Shown here piece after piece: positions 18,086 to 26,706 of a stretch of DNA of 64,000 nucleotides; the stretch's first letter is position 1, and each line of letters begins with the position of its first letter. Source of the DNA: Alloalcanivorax marinus (GTDB lineage Bacteria; Pseudomonadota; Gammaproteobacteria; Pseudomonadales; Alcanivoracaceae); assembly GCF_016785095.1 (NCBI RefSeq), contig NZ_JAEKJB010000008.1, positions 434,001-498,000 on the forward strand. The letters run 5' to 3'. The position numbers and the translations under genes are program-made. Below the pieces are notes generated by a model. The model made no database searches. It saw nothing but the letters and a program-made list of their open reading frames with translations, and had not been told where the DNA came from.

Positions 18086-18940
18086 ATGCGCCTTCGCTTT
18101 ACCAAAATGCACGGCCTCGGCAACGACTTCATGGTCGTCGACGGCCTGTCGCAGCCCCTCCCCGAGGATGGCCCTCCGCTGTCGGAGACGGATTTGCGAC
18201 GCCTGGGTGACCGTCACTTCGGCGTCGGTTTCGATCAGTTGCTGGTGGTACAGCCGCCCCGCCACGAGGGCGTGGACTTCCGCTACCGGATCTTCAACAG
18301 CGATGGCTCCGAGGTGAGCCAGTGCGGCAACGGGGCGCGCTGTTTCGCACGCTTCGTGCGCGACCAGGGCCTGACCCGCAAGCACGAAATCCGGGTGGAA
18401 ACCGCCGAGGGCCTGATGACCCTGAAAGTCACCGACGACGGCCTGGTGACCGTGGACATGGGGGCGCCGCGCTGGGCGCCGGCGGCGATCCCGTTCCAGG
18501 CCGACGCCGAGGCGGACACCTATATCCTGGTGGCCGGCCAGAACGCCTATGAAGTGTCCGCCGTGGGCCTGGGCAACCCCCATGTGGTGCTGCTGGTGGA
18601 AAACGTGGATACCGCGCCGGTGGCCACCCTGGGCCCGGAGCTGGAGCGCCACGAGCGCTTCCCGGAGCGGGTCAACGCCGGCTTCATGCAGATTCTCAAC
18701 CGCCACGAGATCCGCCTGCGGGTGTTCGAGCGCGGCGCCGGCGAAACCCTGGCCTGCGGCTCCGGTGCCTGCGCCGCGGTGGTGTGTGGCCAGCGCCGTG
18801 GCCTGCTGGACGATGACGTCACCGTGCATCTGGCCGGCGGCACCCTGCAGGTGCATTACGACGGCCAGGGTGGCATCCGGATGACAGGCCCGGCCAGCCG
18901 TGTCTATGATGGCGAAATCGACGTGGAGGCTCCCGCATGA
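18086..18940 (+). CDS. dapF: Diaminopimelate epimerase
   Basis: Interconverts LL- and meso-diaminopimelate for lysine and peptidoglycan synthesis. The 284-residue protein has the N-terminal signature [16 protein letters not shown] and both active-site cysteines: Cys80 in SQCGNGARC and Cys224 in [10 protein letters not shown]. It heads a four-to-five-gene unit dapF-DUF484-xerC-yigB-yqcC. The first four are in the same order as in E. coli. Its stop overlaps the next start (ATGA at 18937-18940). Confidence 0.97.
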   Translation: MRLRFTKMHGLGNDFMVVDGLSQPLPEDGPPLSETDLRRLGDRHFGVGFDQLLVVQPPRHEGVDFRYRIFNSDGSEVSQCGNGARCFARFVRDQGLTRKHEIRVETAEGLMTLKVTDDGLVTVDMGAPRWAPAAIPFQADAEADTYILVAGQNAYEVSAVGLGNPHVVLLVENVDTAPVATLGPELERHERFPERVNAGFMQILNRHEIRLRVFERGAGETLACGSGACAAVVCGQRRGLLDDDVTVHLAGGTLQVHYDGQGGIRMTGPASRVYDGEIDVEAPA

Positions 18941-19650
18941 CCGACGATACCCTGCCCGGCGCCGATCAGGTGGCCGCCTTTCTGCGCCGCCATCCGGAAT
19001 TCTTCCAGGATCGGCCCGACCTGCTCGAACTGATGCGTTTGCCGGACCCGCGCGGGCCGGCGGTTTCGCTGCTGGAACGCCAGGCCTCGATCCTGCGCGA
19101 CCGCAATCAGGAACTGCGCGAACGGCTCAACGGGCTGATCGACGTGGCCCGGGAAAACGACCTGCTGTTCGAACACACCCGCCGCCTGACCCTGGCGCTG
19201 CTGGAAGCGCGCAGCACCGACAAGCTGCTGCGCCAGTTGCTGCGCGGCCTGGAGGATGAATTCCGCTGCGACACCGTGTCCCTGTTGCTCCACGACCGGG
19301 AAGCCAAGCTGCTTGGCGAGGTGCGCAAACAGGTGCGATTCATGGACCCGGACGACCTGCCCAGCGCCCTGGGCCCGCTGCTGCGCACCGGCAAGGCGGT
19401 GTGCGGCATCCTGCGCCAGGCGGAGCTGGAAGCGCTGTTCCAGGACCGGGCGGAGCAGGTCAAATCCGCCGCCGTGGTGCCCCTGGAGCATAATGGCCGC
19501 CTGGGCGTGCTGGCCATTGGCAGCGCCGATGCCATGCACTTCCGCAGTTCCCTGGGCACCCTGTTCATCACCCACATCGGCCAGGTGCTCAGCCGCCGGC
19601 TGGTGGAAGTGAGCGGCCCCGCCGCCGCCCGCCACGCGCAACGCGCCTGA
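18937..19650 (+). CDS. DUF484 family protein (GAF-like)
   Basis: A 237-residue protein with the DUF484 beginning [25 protein letters not shown] and a central helix ([20 protein letters not shown]). A GAF-like C-terminal half contains ESAAVVPL-type segments, seen here as [21 protein letters not shown]. The family lies between dapF and xerC in many gammaproteobacteria, and its function is not established. Translation is coupled to dapF by a 4-base overlap. Confidence 0.92.
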   Translation: MTDDTLPGADQVAAFLRRHPEFFQDRPDLLELMRLPDPRGPAVSLLERQASILRDRNQELRERLNGLIDVARENDLLFEHTRRLTLALLEARSTDKLLRQLLRGLEDEFRCDTVSLLLHDREAKLLGEVRKQVRFMDPDDLPSALGPLLRTGKAVCGILRQAELEALFQDRAEQVKSAAVVPLEHNGRLGVLAIGSADAMHFRSSLGTLFITHIGQVLSRRLVEVSGPAAARHAQRA

Positions 19651-19655
19651 CCGCC

Positions 19656-20564
19656 GTGGACTCCCGGCAGGCGGCCATCGACGCCTTCGTCCGCCACCTG
19701 GCCAGTGAGCGGCGGCTGTCGCCGCACACCGTCAAACACTACCGCCGCGACCTGAACACCGCCGCCGAAGCCCTGGATCTGGACTGGGCGGCGGTCACCG
19801 CCCACGACGTGCGCGCCCTGGTGGCGCGCCTGCACCGGCGCGGCCTGGGCGGGCGCAGCCTGCAGCGGTTGCTGTCCTCGCTGCGCACCTTCTACACCTG
19901 GCTGATCCGCGAACGGCGCGCCACCGATAATCCCGCTTTGGACGTGCGCGCCCCGAAAAGCGGACGCCGCCTGCCCAAGGCCCTGGACGCCGACCAGACC
20001 CGCGCCCTGCTCGACCACCCGGACGGCGACGGCCCCCTGGCGCGCCGCGACCAGGCCATGCTGGAGCTGCTGTATGGCTGTGGCCTGCGGCTGGCGGAAT
20101 TGCTCAGCCTGGACCTGGACAGCGTTTCCGCCGGGTCGGCGGAGCTGGTGGTCACCGGCAAGGGCAACAAGACCCGGGTACTGCCGGTGGGCAAGCCGGC
20201 CCTGGCGGCCCTGCGCGCCTGGCTCCAGGCGCGCCCCAGCCTGGCCCACGACCCGGAGGAGCGCGCCCTGTTCGTCAGCCAGCGCGGTCGCCGCCTGTCG
20301 CCCTCCGCCGTGCAGCAGCGACTGCGCCGCGCCGCCCGTGCCCGTGGTCTGGGCGATCATCTGCACCCACACAAGCTGCGTCATTCGTTCGCCACCCACG
20401 TGCTGGAGAATTCCGGTGACCTGCGCGCCGTCCAGGAATTGCTTGGCCACGCCAACCTGAGCACCACCCAGGTCTATACCCACCTGGACTTCCAGCACCT
20501 GGCCAAGGTGTACGACGGCGCCCACCCACGGGCACAACGCAAGAACGAAAAAGAGGATTCCTGA
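19656..20564 (+). CDS. xerC: Tyrosine recombinase XerC
   Basis: Resolves chromosome dimers at dif together with XerD. The 302-residue protein has an N-terminal SAM-like DNA-binding domain (SPHTVKHYRRDLNT) and a catalytic domain. That domain carries Arg in ELLYGCGLRLAELL, Lys in the beta-hairpin (TGKGNKTRVLPVG), HxxR in HPHKLRHSFATH, the later His in LLGHANLSTTQVY and the nucleophile Tyr274. The start is GTG at 19656, five bases after the DUF484 stop. It is the housekeeping XerC rather than a phage or integron integrase, judging from the dapF/yigB context. Confidence 0.96.
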   Translation: MDSRQAAIDAFVRHLASERRLSPHTVKHYRRDLNTAAEALDLDWAAVTAHDVRALVARLHRRGLGGRSLQRLLSSLRTFYTWLIRERRATDNPALDVRAPKSGRRLPKALDADQTRALLDHPDGDGPLARRDQAMLELLYGCGLRLAELLSLDLDSVSAGSAELVVTGKGNKTRVLPVGKPALAALRAWLQARPSLAHDPEERALFVSQRGRRLSPSAVQQRLRRAARARGLGDHLHPHKLRHSFATHVLENSGDLRAVQELLGHANLSTTQVYTHLDFQHLAKVYDGAHPRAQRKNEKEDS

Positions 20565-20565
20565 C

Positions 20566-21270
20566 ATGGCGCTGCGACTGATCACCTTCGACCTGGACAA
20601 CACCCTGTGGCCGGTGGACGAGGTGATCCGGCAGGCGGAGCGCGCCACCAGCGAATGGATCGCCGAGTGCCACCCGGACGCCGCCGAGGCGCTCACCGCC
20701 GGCCGCATCCGCGCGGTACGCGACCGCCTGGTGCGTGAACACCCGGATTACCTGAACAACCTCACCCGGCTACGCCGCGACGCCATGGCCGAGGCCTTCA
20801 TCGCCGCCGGCTTCGCCGACCGGGAAGCCCGCCATATCGCCGCCGATGCTTTCCAGGTTTTCCACCAGGCGCGCAACCAGGTGACCTTCTTCCCCGGCGC
20901 CCTGGAGGTACTCGAGACCCTGGCGGACAGCTACGCCCTGGGGGCACTCAGCAACGGCAATTCGGATCTGAAGCGAGTCGGCATCGACGACTTGTTCGCC
21001 TTCCATCATTCCGCGGAAAGCGTGGGCCGGCGCAAGCCGGAGCCGGACATGTTCCATGCCGCCCTGCGCAGCGCCGGAGTATCAGCGGACCAGGCCCTGC
21101 ATGTGGGCGACCATCCGCTGGAGGATGTGGATGCGGCCCGCCGGCACGGTTTTCAGGCGGTGTGGGCCAACCTGATCGATCTGGACTGGCCGGCGGACCT
21201 GGACCGGCCGGCCCATCACATTCATCATCTGCGGGAACTCACCGACCTGCTGCCGCTACTGGACAACTGA
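20566..21270 (+). CDS. yigB: HAD hydrolase YigB (FMN / ribityl-pyrimidine phosphatase family)
   Basis: A 234-residue HAD hydrolase with motif I ITFDLDNTLWPVD, motif II ALSNGN, the motif III lysine in RRKPEPDMF, and motif IV HVGDHPLEDVDAARRHG. In E. coli YigB dephosphorylates FMN and the riboflavin precursor 5-amino-6-ribitylamino-uracil phosphate. The conserved position directly after xerC supports this assignment. It starts two bases after the xerC stop. Confidence 0.9.
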   Translation: MALRLITFDLDNTLWPVDEVIRQAERATSEWIAECHPDAAEALTAGRIRAVRDRLVREHPDYLNNLTRLRRDAMAEAFIAAGFADREARHIAADAFQVFHQARNQVTFFPGALEVLETLADSYALGALSNGNSDLKRVGIDDLFAFHHSAESVGRRKPEPDMFHAALRSAGVSADQALHVGDHPLEDVDAARRHGFQAVWANLIDLDWPADLDRPAHHIHHLRELTDLLPLLDN

Positions 21271-21275
21271 TCGCC

Positions 21276-21593
21276 ATGACCGACACCCGCCTCGCCCTGA
21301 ACGGCCTGCTCGACGACCTGCAGACGGAAATGGAAAGCCTGAACCTTTGGGAAGGCCTGCCGCCGGAGCCGGCGGCGTTCGAAAGCGCCACCCCCTTCTT
21401 CGCCGACACCATGGCCTTTACCCAATGGCTGCAATGGGTGTTCATCGCCCGCTTCCGGGCGATCCTGGCCGAGAACCACCCGCTGCCGGCGCAATGCGAC
21501 GTGGCGCCACTGGCCGAGGAAACCCTGCGCGACCTGCCCGAGGAAACCGACCGGCTGGTGGACCTGCTCCGCGAGTTCGACGACCACTTCTAA
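21276..21593 (+). CDS. YqcC family protein (DUF446)
   Basis: A 105-residue protein with the family pattern LDDLQTEMESLNLWEGLPPEPAA ... PFFADTMAFTQWLQWVFIARF. YqcC proteins are small and helical, of unknown function, in E. coli next to truC. The open frame extends upstream into yigB, but ATG at 21276 gives the natural family N-terminus and lies 6 bases past the yigB stop. It is the last gene of the dapF unit, followed by a large inverted REP pair. Confidence 0.9.
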   Translation: MTDTRLALNGLLDDLQTEMESLNLWEGLPPEPAAFESATPFFADTMAFTQWLQWVFIARFRAILAENHPLPAQCDVAPLAEETLRDLPEETDRLVDLLREFDDHF

Positions 21594-21599
21594 CCGTGA

Positions 21600-21665
21600 G
21601 ATCGCGACTGAAGTCGCTCCTACAGCACGATCCAGACCGCGGTAGGAGCGACTTCAGTCGCGATC
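21600..21665. repeat. Inverted REP pair (24-bp perfect arms) between convergent genes
   Basis: Two copies of the REP-like element in opposite orientation form perfect 24-base arms at 21600-21623 and 21642-21665 around an 18-base loop. Each arm contains its own small palindrome (GCGACT-GA-AGTCGC). The element fills the gap between yqcC (plus) and the heme gene (minus). A hairpin of this size could act as a bidirectional terminator or mRNA stabiliser, although no T-run follows. Confidence 0.85.
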
Positions 21666-21670
21666 ACGCC

Positions 21671-22657
21671 CTACGCCATGCGGCGGCCAGGCGCCCCCTC
21701 CTGAATCAGGCTGTCGCCCAACAAAGCCAACCAGCCGTTCTCATCCTCACCACCGGACAGAGTCCACAGCCAGCGGCCCTGGGCATCCAGCCCTTCAAGA
21801 GCGGTGACCACCCGGCCGGCGCCGGGCCGGCGCAACCGCCAGACACTGGCCACCCGGCCCATGTCCAGGGACACCAACACGCCGTTATGGGCCAGATGGC
21901 AATGCCCCTTTTGCCAGCGTGGCGCCGACCAGGGCGCGGTCATGCACAACCGCACGCCGCTGTTGCCGGTGCACACCGTGAAGCCGTGCTCCCGGCGGCT
22001 GGCCAGCGCCAGCAGGGAGGGCACGGTCTCCGCCCGCACCGGGCAGGCGAACTTGTCGCGCACCGCCTGGTACAACACCTGGCGGCGGTCGCCGACCCGC
22101 GCCAACAACTCATTGAAGCCGTCGTCGTCGCCGTGGGACCACTGCCGCTCCAGCTCGGCCACCGAGGGCACCGCCGCCGGCGGCACCGGCAGACGTGGCG
22201 GCGGCGCGCCCAGTTGGCGCTGATCGGGGTGCAGCATGGCGCACACCAGCTCCTCGAAGGCCAGGCCGCCGGTTTCCGGCGCCACCGCCATTTGCTGCAC
22301 CGGTTCGCCGAAGCGGTCGAAGAACAGCAGGCTGCGGGCGGGCAGATCCGCCACCGGCGCCAGCACCGCCATCACCGAACGCCACAGGGGCAGGTTCAGG
22401 TGCTGGTTGAGGCGGCACTGGCTGCCCCTGGATTCCAGCCCGTCCTCGCCGTTAAGCAGGGCCGGATAGCGCATCGATTGGGATACCCGGCCACCGTCGG
22501 CGAAGGTGGTGACCACCAGGGCCCCCAGCCGATAGAGCCCCTTGAGGATGGCCAGGGGCTCGTCCTGGAGCCGCAGTACCCGGTCACCGAGGGCGGCTCG
22601 GCAATGATGAAAAGTGGTGGATGCCTGGGTCTTGGGCATCAGGGTTGTCACCGTCAC
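21671..22657 (-). CDS. HemS/HmuS-like hemin-degrading or heme-handling protein
   Basis: A 328-residue cytosolic protein resembling the HemS/ChuS family. The N-terminal repeat includes LGALVVTTFADGGRVSQSMRYPALLNGEDG in two overlapping conserved blocks. The C-terminal repeat includes VCTGNSGVRLCMTAP and VSLDMGRVASVWRLRRP followed by VTALEGLDAQGR. Family members bind heme taken up by a TonB/ABC system and release its iron or pass it on. The start is GTG at 22657 behind AAGGAGG. HemP lies 75 bases upstream on the same strand under a Fur box. No heme receptor or ABC permease is adjacent, so uptake would be encoded elsewhere. Confidence 0.82.
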   Translation of the reverse strand: MTVTTLMPKTQASTTFHHCRAALGDRVLRLQDEPLAILKGLYRLGALVVTTFADGGRVSQSMRYPALLNGEDGLESRGSQCRLNQHLNLPLWRSVMAVLAPVADLPARSLLFFDRFGEPVQQMAVAPETGGLAFEELVCAMLHPDQRQLGAPPPRLPVPPAAVPSVAELERQWSHGDDDGFNELLARVGDRRQVLYQAVRDKFACPVRAETVPSLLALASRREHGFTVCTGNSGVRLCMTAPWSAPRWQKGHCHLAHNGVLVSLDMGRVASVWRLRRPGAGRVVTALEGLDAQGRWLWTLSGGEDENGWLALLGDSLIQEGAPGRRMA

Positions 22658-22732
22658 GGCGGGCCTCCTTGCGAAATCAGGGAGTGGGCAGCTGGCGACG
22701 GCTGGCTTTCCACAGTCAGGGAGAACTCGGTT

Positions 22733-22936
22733 TTATTTGGTCAGGATCAGCCGGTCGTTGGCGGTGCGCCGCAGCAGGTAGCGCTCGCCACCGTGCTCGA
22801 TCCACAGCTTGCCGTCCTGGTTAAGCAGTGCCCGGCTGGCCACGCTGCTGTCGTCGGCGATGGCGATGCGACGACCGGCGGGCCGGCGGCTGGCCAGGGC
22901 GGGATTGTGCGCGCGGGTCAGGGTGCCTTGGGACAT
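22733..22936 (-). CDS. hemP: Hemin uptake protein HemP
   Basis: A 67-residue protein whose second half carries the HemP core: SRALLNQDGKLWIEHGGERYLLRRT and NDRLILTK. HemP proteins are iron-regulated; in some bacteria they act as transcriptional activators of heme-uptake genes. The ATG at 22936 has AAGGAG at 7-base spacing. A larger open frame extends upstream, but the ribosome site and the Fur box fix this start. It should be co-transcribed with the HemS-like gene. Confidence 0.9.
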   Translation of the reverse strand: MSQGTLTRAHNPALASRRPAGRRIAIADDSSVASRALLNQDGKLWIEHGGERYLLRRTANDRLILTK

Positions 22937-22958
22937 GACATTTCTCCTTAAATGTATT

Positions 22959-22973
22959 TGAGAATCATTATCA
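22959..22973. promoter_or_regulatory. Fur box upstream of hemP
   Basis: TGAGAATCATTATCA matches the 7-1-7 Fur consensus at 13 of 14 positions. It lies 23 bases before the hemP start in an AT-rich stretch. It predicts iron repression of hemP and the HemS-like gene. Confidence 0.85.
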
Positions 22974-23108
22974 TTAGTTAAATCGATACCGTCAACGCCC
23001 TTGTGACCCTCGTGGCAAACAATTTTTAACAGCGTCACAGCCAAAAGGCGGCCTATTCCCGATGGCCGGGCCTGGAGGTCCTTCCTTAACCGCCCTAGAC
23101 TGAAAGCC

Positions 23109-23627
23109 ATGAATACAGCCATTGCTTCCAACGCCATTGAAACGCCGCAGGAAAAGCTGGCGGCCATTCTCGACAGCCACCAGCCGAAAAGCCTGCTGAC
23201 CCTCAGCCTCAATCCGGTGCCGGTGGCCGAACACTGGGCCCGGGACCACGATTGCGAACTCATCCATATTCAGGAGTTGAATCCGTTCGACGAACTGGAA
23301 CGCATCCAGCGGGTGGACATGGCCGTGGTCGCCGATCAGCTTGAGTACATGAGCCGCCGCGATGGCGAGGCCCTGCTGGGCCTGCTGCGCAACCTGCACA
23401 CCGATTCCATCGTCGCGGTGTATCAGCCGCGTCTGGCGCCGGAGAAACTGCGCTGGGCACACAACGGCTTCCTCGCCCTGGGCTGCCGGGAGGAAGGCCA
23501 CTTCGCCCAGGAAGGCCGCGAACTGGATATCTACAGCTACGACCTGGACAGCTACAACTTCCGGCGTTCCTGGAACAACCCTCGCTTCTGGGCGAACCCG
23601 GAAAACTGGGGCAAGTACTGGTGGTGA
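23109..23627 (+). CDS. Conserved protein of unknown function (resembles DUF6231)
   Basis: A 172-residue soluble protein. The first half looks like a small Rossmann-type fold (SLLTLSLNPVPVAEHWAR ... VDMAVVADQLEYMSRRDGEALLGLLRNLH ... DSIVAVYQP). The end is a conserved aromatic tail, YNFRRSWNNPRFWANPENWGKYWW. I recall this tail from uncharacterised Pseudomonas-type proteins; the DUF number is from memory. No catalytic motif is evident. It stands alone, divergent from hemP. Confidence 0.7.
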   Translation: MNTAIASNAIETPQEKLAAILDSHQPKSLLTLSLNPVPVAEHWARDHDCELIHIQELNPFDELERIQRVDMAVVADQLEYMSRRDGEALLGLLRNLHTDSIVAVYQPRLAPEKLRWAHNGFLALGCREEGHFAQEGRELDIYSYDLDSYNFRRSWNNPRFWANPENWGKYWW

Positions 23628-23713
23628 CCGGGCGGGCCAGCGTCGCGCCGCGGCGCTGGTCAAGGCCCGGCGGCTGACGTATGGTGTCGGCGGTTCGCGC
23701 AAGGTACCCCGCC

Positions 23714-24406
23714 ATGATCCTGCAACGTCTCAAGGAATCCCTCTATTTCTGGCGCCGCCATCTGGCCGCCCTGTTTCTGGTCAGTGCCCCGTTCACGCTG
23801 CTCGGTGAAGCCCTGCAATGGCTGCTGGGGCCGGTGATCGTCAACGGCGCCGACGGCAAGGTGGTGGGGTTCAACGCGCTGAGCATGGCGTTGCTGCTGC
23901 TGATCCGTCCGCTCGCCGAAGGCGCCCTGATCGTGCAACTGGCCAGCATTCAGCATGGCCGCCCGCGCGGGCTGCTCGCCTGTGTGCTACCGGCGCTGGC
24001 GCGATTCCCGTTCCTGCTGGCCACCTACTTCATGATGGCCCTGGCGGTATCGGTGGGGTGGATGCTGCTGTTCTTCCCGGCGTTGTGGATCTATGCCCGC
24101 CTCTGCTTCTCGCCTTTCCGGCTGTTGCTGCGTAACGAAGGGCCGCTGCAATCCTTGCAGTCAGCCTTCGAGCGGTCATCGGCCTGCCAGTGGCCACTGC
24201 TGCTGAACCTGGTACTGTCCGGCCTGCTGGTGTTCGCGCTGGCGGCGGTGGTCAACAGCCTGGTGATCGGGCTGCTCGGCGAAAACGCCGGCACCTTGCT
24301 GGTCACCGGCCTGATCACGGGCCTGCTGGCGACCCTGGTGAACGTGGTGGCCTTCCGCTTCTGGACCCTGGCGGACGAGCCGCCGGCGGCGCCGGCCCGG
24401 GACTGA
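23714..24406 (+). CDS. Hypothetical inner-membrane protein (YciC-like)
   Basis: A 230-residue protein with about five to six membrane segments, including LAALFLVSAPFTLLGEALQWLLG, FPFLLATYFMMALAVSVGWMLLFF, LLNLVLSGLLVFALAAVVNSLVIG and TLLVTGLITGLLATLVNVVAF. The pattern resembles UPF0259/YciC-type membrane proteins, whose function is unknown. The ATG at 23714 gives MILQRLKESLYFWRRH, a typical start for that type; the open frame begins 33 bases earlier. The assignment to YciC is tentative. Confidence 0.65.
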   Translation: MILQRLKESLYFWRRHLAALFLVSAPFTLLGEALQWLLGPVIVNGADGKVVGFNALSMALLLLIRPLAEGALIVQLASIQHGRPRGLLACVLPALARFPFLLATYFMMALAVSVGWMLLFFPALWIYARLCFSPFRLLLRNEGPLQSLQSAFERSSACQWPLLLNLVLSGLLVFALAAVVNSLVIGLLGENAGTLLVTGLITGLLATLVNVVAFRFWTLADEPPAAPARD

Positions 24407-24423
24407 GCCGGCGCGCTACCCGC

Positions 24424-26100
24424 TCAGGCGGGCACGGTCTTGAGCTCCGGACGGCGGGTCTCGGGAAACGCCTCCAGGCGGCGCCGGAAGTCCACCGCCG
24501 CCGTCAGCGCCCGCCGCGACAGCACCAGCACGTCCATGTCCCGCGCCAGCAGCGCGTCCTGCTCCGCTTCCTCCAGTGCCTCCGAGGCAACCAACAGCCA
24601 GCGCCGGCCCTCATGTTCCAGGGCGTGGGCGGTGATCGCGCCCAGTGGCACCGCGCGCAACCGCGTATCCAGGGGCAGCCCCAGTTCCGGCAACCAGTGC
24701 CAGGGGTCCGGACGAGCCGGTCGCGTCGGGGCATGCCGCCAGACTCGAAAGCCCTCCTCGCTACCCAGCGCCACGGCGGCCCGGCGCAGCCGCTCCCGGG
24801 TCAGATCGGCGATGGTCGGCCAACGCGAATCACCGGTGGGCTCCGGTAGCTGCACCAGCAGGCAACGACGGCGGCCACCGTCCTCCAGGTTCTGCGCCAG
24901 CACCGCCTGCCCGGTGGCGCCACTGCCGGCGAAGAAATCCAGCACCAGATCATCCGGCCCGGTGGCCAGCCGCAACAGGAAACGCAACAACGCCGTGGGC
25001 TTGGGATAGGCGAACGGCACCTCGCCGTCGAACAGCGCCTGCAGTTCCCGGGTGCCTCCGGTGGCGGTGCCGAAGGTGACACCATCCAGCCAGGTGGCGG
25101 CCACCTCGCCGAAAGCGCGCTTTTCCTCCAGGAACACTTTCAGTTGCGGGCGGGCCCGGCCACTGCGCCCGAACACGATGCGCCCGTCCGCGCGTAATGC
25201 TTCAAAGCGCTCGGGCCCGGTGCGCCAGCAGCGGCCCGGAGGTGGCCAGAACTCCTCGCCGGTGTGCGGATTGCGGATCGGGTAGGTCAGCCGTGGCCGG
25301 CGATTGGGGGCATCGAAGGGGTCCGCTTTCCAGGGGCCACGCGGGTCGTTGTCCGGGTTGCGGTAGCGATCGCTTTTCACCGGCTCGGGGTAGGCGGCGA
25401 AACCCGGCTCACGATACCAGAGGGCCTGGTTATCCGGTTTCAGGCGACGCAGCCGGGCACGGCGCCGGCGGGCATAGGCGAGCACGTATTCGTGCTGCAC
25501 GCACAGATCGGTATCGTTCTGTCGGGAAGTGCGCGACTGCCAGGGGAACATGGCCACGAAGTTACGCGAACCGAACAGCTCGTCGAGCACCAGACGCAGC
25601 ACATGGACCTCGTGGTCGTCGATGCTGACGAACAGCACACCGTCCTCGCTCAGCAGCTCCCGGGCCAGGGCCAGGCGCGGGTACATCATGCTCAGCCAGC
25701 GCCCGTGGTAACGCCCGTCCGGGTGGGCGCCGGCGCCATCGCGGTAGTTATCCGGGTAGAGAAAATCACGGCCGGTGTTGTAGGGCGGATCGATGTAGAT
25801 CATCTTCACCCGGCCCTGATAGGCGGCGCGCAGGCTCCTCAGCACCACCAGGTTATCGCCCTCGATCACCGAGTGGGGCGCATCCTCGAAGCGCAGGGAA
25901 TGCTCCGGCAGCGCGCGCAGCACGCCCCGTGCCGGCGCCCGGATCCCGGCCCGGGCCGCCGCCTTGCCCGGCCAGATGAAGGCGTAATCGCCCTCGTCGT
26001 GATCACCGCCCGGGTCCGCCAGCGCCAAAGGCTCCAGCCCCTCCCCCGGGACCGGCCAGAATGTCCGTTCATCCATGGTTTTGTCATTTTCCATTTGCAT
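24424..26100 (-). CDS. Adenine-specific DNA methyltransferase, beta class (type III Mod-like), solitary
   Basis: The protein is about 558 residues. The catalytic motif DPPYNTG is at residues 104-110, and the SAM-binding motif DFFAGSGATG at about 388-397. Motif IV before motif I is the beta-class order seen in type III Mod and similar N6-adenine methyltransferases. The middle region (about 200-340) would hold target recognition. No Res helicase or other restriction gene is adjacent, so it looks solitary. The frame opens with TTG at 26121, but that overlaps a TATGAT -10-like element, so I place the start at the first ATG (26100). ATGs at 26094 and 26076 are alternatives. It is divergent from two XRE regulators. 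Confidence 0.85.
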   Translation of the reverse strand: MQMENDKTMDERTFWPVPGEGLEPLALADPGGDHDEGDYAFIWPGKAAARAGIRAPARGVLRALPEHSLRFEDAPHSVIEGDNLVVLRSLRAAYQGRVKMIYIDPPYNTGRDFLYPDNYRDGAGAHPDGRYHGRWLSMMYPRLALARELLSEDGVLFVSIDDHEVHVLRLVLDELFGSRNFVAMFPWQSRTSRQNDTDLCVQHEYVLAYARRRRARLRRLKPDNQALWYREPGFAAYPEPVKSDRYRNPDNDPRGPWKADPFDAPNRRPRLTYPIRNPHTGEEFWPPPGRCWRTGPERFEALRADGRIVFGRSGRARPQLKVFLEEKRAFGEVAATWLDGVTFGTATGGTRELQALFDGEVPFAYPKPTALLRFLLRLATGPDDLVLDFFAGSGATGQAVLAQNLEDGGRRRCLLVQLPEPTGDSRWPTIADLTRERLRRAAVALGSEEGFRVWRHAPTRPARPDPWHWLPELGLPLDTRLRAVPLGAITAHALEHEGRRWLLVASEALEEAEQDALLARDMDVLVLSRRALTAAVDFRRRLEAFPETRRPELKTVPA

Positions 26101-26155
26101 TGCAAAAATCAAATCATACAATTTGGCACAATAGCAATGGAAAATTCTTGCTATT
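26095..26155. promoter_or_regulatory. Divergent control region with two inverted repeats (methyltransferase / XRE regulator)
   Basis: This AT-rich stretch lies between the methyltransferase and the first XRE gene. It contains the inverted repeat TTGCATTGCAA at 26095-26105 and AATAGCAA (26130-26137) paired with TTGCTATT (26148-26155). On the minus strand TATGAT (26118-26113) is a good -10. The repeats are plausible XRE operators controlling both directions. Confidence 0.55.
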
Positions 26156-26238
26156 TTGCAGCCGGAAGACTACAAAAACCCAGAGCGCAGACCGGATTTC
26201 CGGTCTCGCCCCTCACCACTCAAGGAAAGGACATAACC

Positions 26239-26580
26239 ATGACCAAGGATCTCGACATCGGCGGCCTTCTGCGCGAACGCCGTCTTCAACAAGGCAAGAC
26301 CCTCAAACAGGTCGCCTCCCGGGCACACACCGATCCGGGCAATTTGTCACGCATCGAACGCAACGAGCAGCAGCTCAGCGTGCCCCGCATGCTCGCTCTG
26401 TGCGATGCCCTGAACTGGAAGCCGGAAGAGTTCGTGCGCCGCCTGGAGCGCCGCCGGGGCCACCATGTCGGCGATGTGGCGGCGGACTACAACGGCGCCT
26501 CCGGCGGCGGGCTGGAACTGACCTCCGGCGACCGTCTGCAGGTGTCGTTCACCGCGCGCCTGGCGCCCGGCAAGGAGTAA
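26239..26580 (+). CDS. XRE-family helix-turn-helix regulator (copy 1)
   Basis: A 113-residue protein. Residues about 7-65 form an XRE HTH domain (GGLLRERRLQQGKTLKQVAS ... DPGNLSRIERNEQQLSVPRM), followed by a short polar C-terminal segment of unknown role. AAGGAAAGG precedes the ATG. It is divergent from the methyltransferase and upstream of a clearly paralogous regulator. It resembles controller (C) proteins of restriction-modification loci, so I infer regulation of the methyltransferase and itself. Confidence 0.85.
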   Translation: MTKDLDIGGLLRERRLQQGKTLKQVASRAHTDPGNLSRIERNEQQLSVPRMLALCDALNWKPEEFVRRLERRRGHHVGDVAADYNGASGGGLELTSGDRLQVSFTARLAPGKE

Positions 26581-26639
26581 CGGGCGTCCGCCCTTGCACG
26601 ATTTCAAGGGGCGGCCACGTCATATTGCCTATAAGCACA

Positions 26640-26658
26640 AACCGTGATTTGCACGGTT
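26640..26658. promoter_or_regulatory. Inverted-repeat operator candidate upstream of second XRE gene
   Basis: AACCGTG at 26640-26646 is the exact reverse complement of CACGGTT at 26652-26658, with a 5-base AT-rich centre. It is 49 bases upstream of the second XRE start, where an autoregulatory site would be expected. Confidence 0.5.
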
Positions 26659-26706
26659 GCAATTAACACATTGAGGGCGCCAGAGCGGCTACCGACACTT
26701 ATCAGC

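Noticed and set aside
26101..26121. TTG at 26121 as the methyltransferase start
   Set aside because: It lies within a TATGAT promoter-like element and has no ribosome site; a downstream ATG is more likely.
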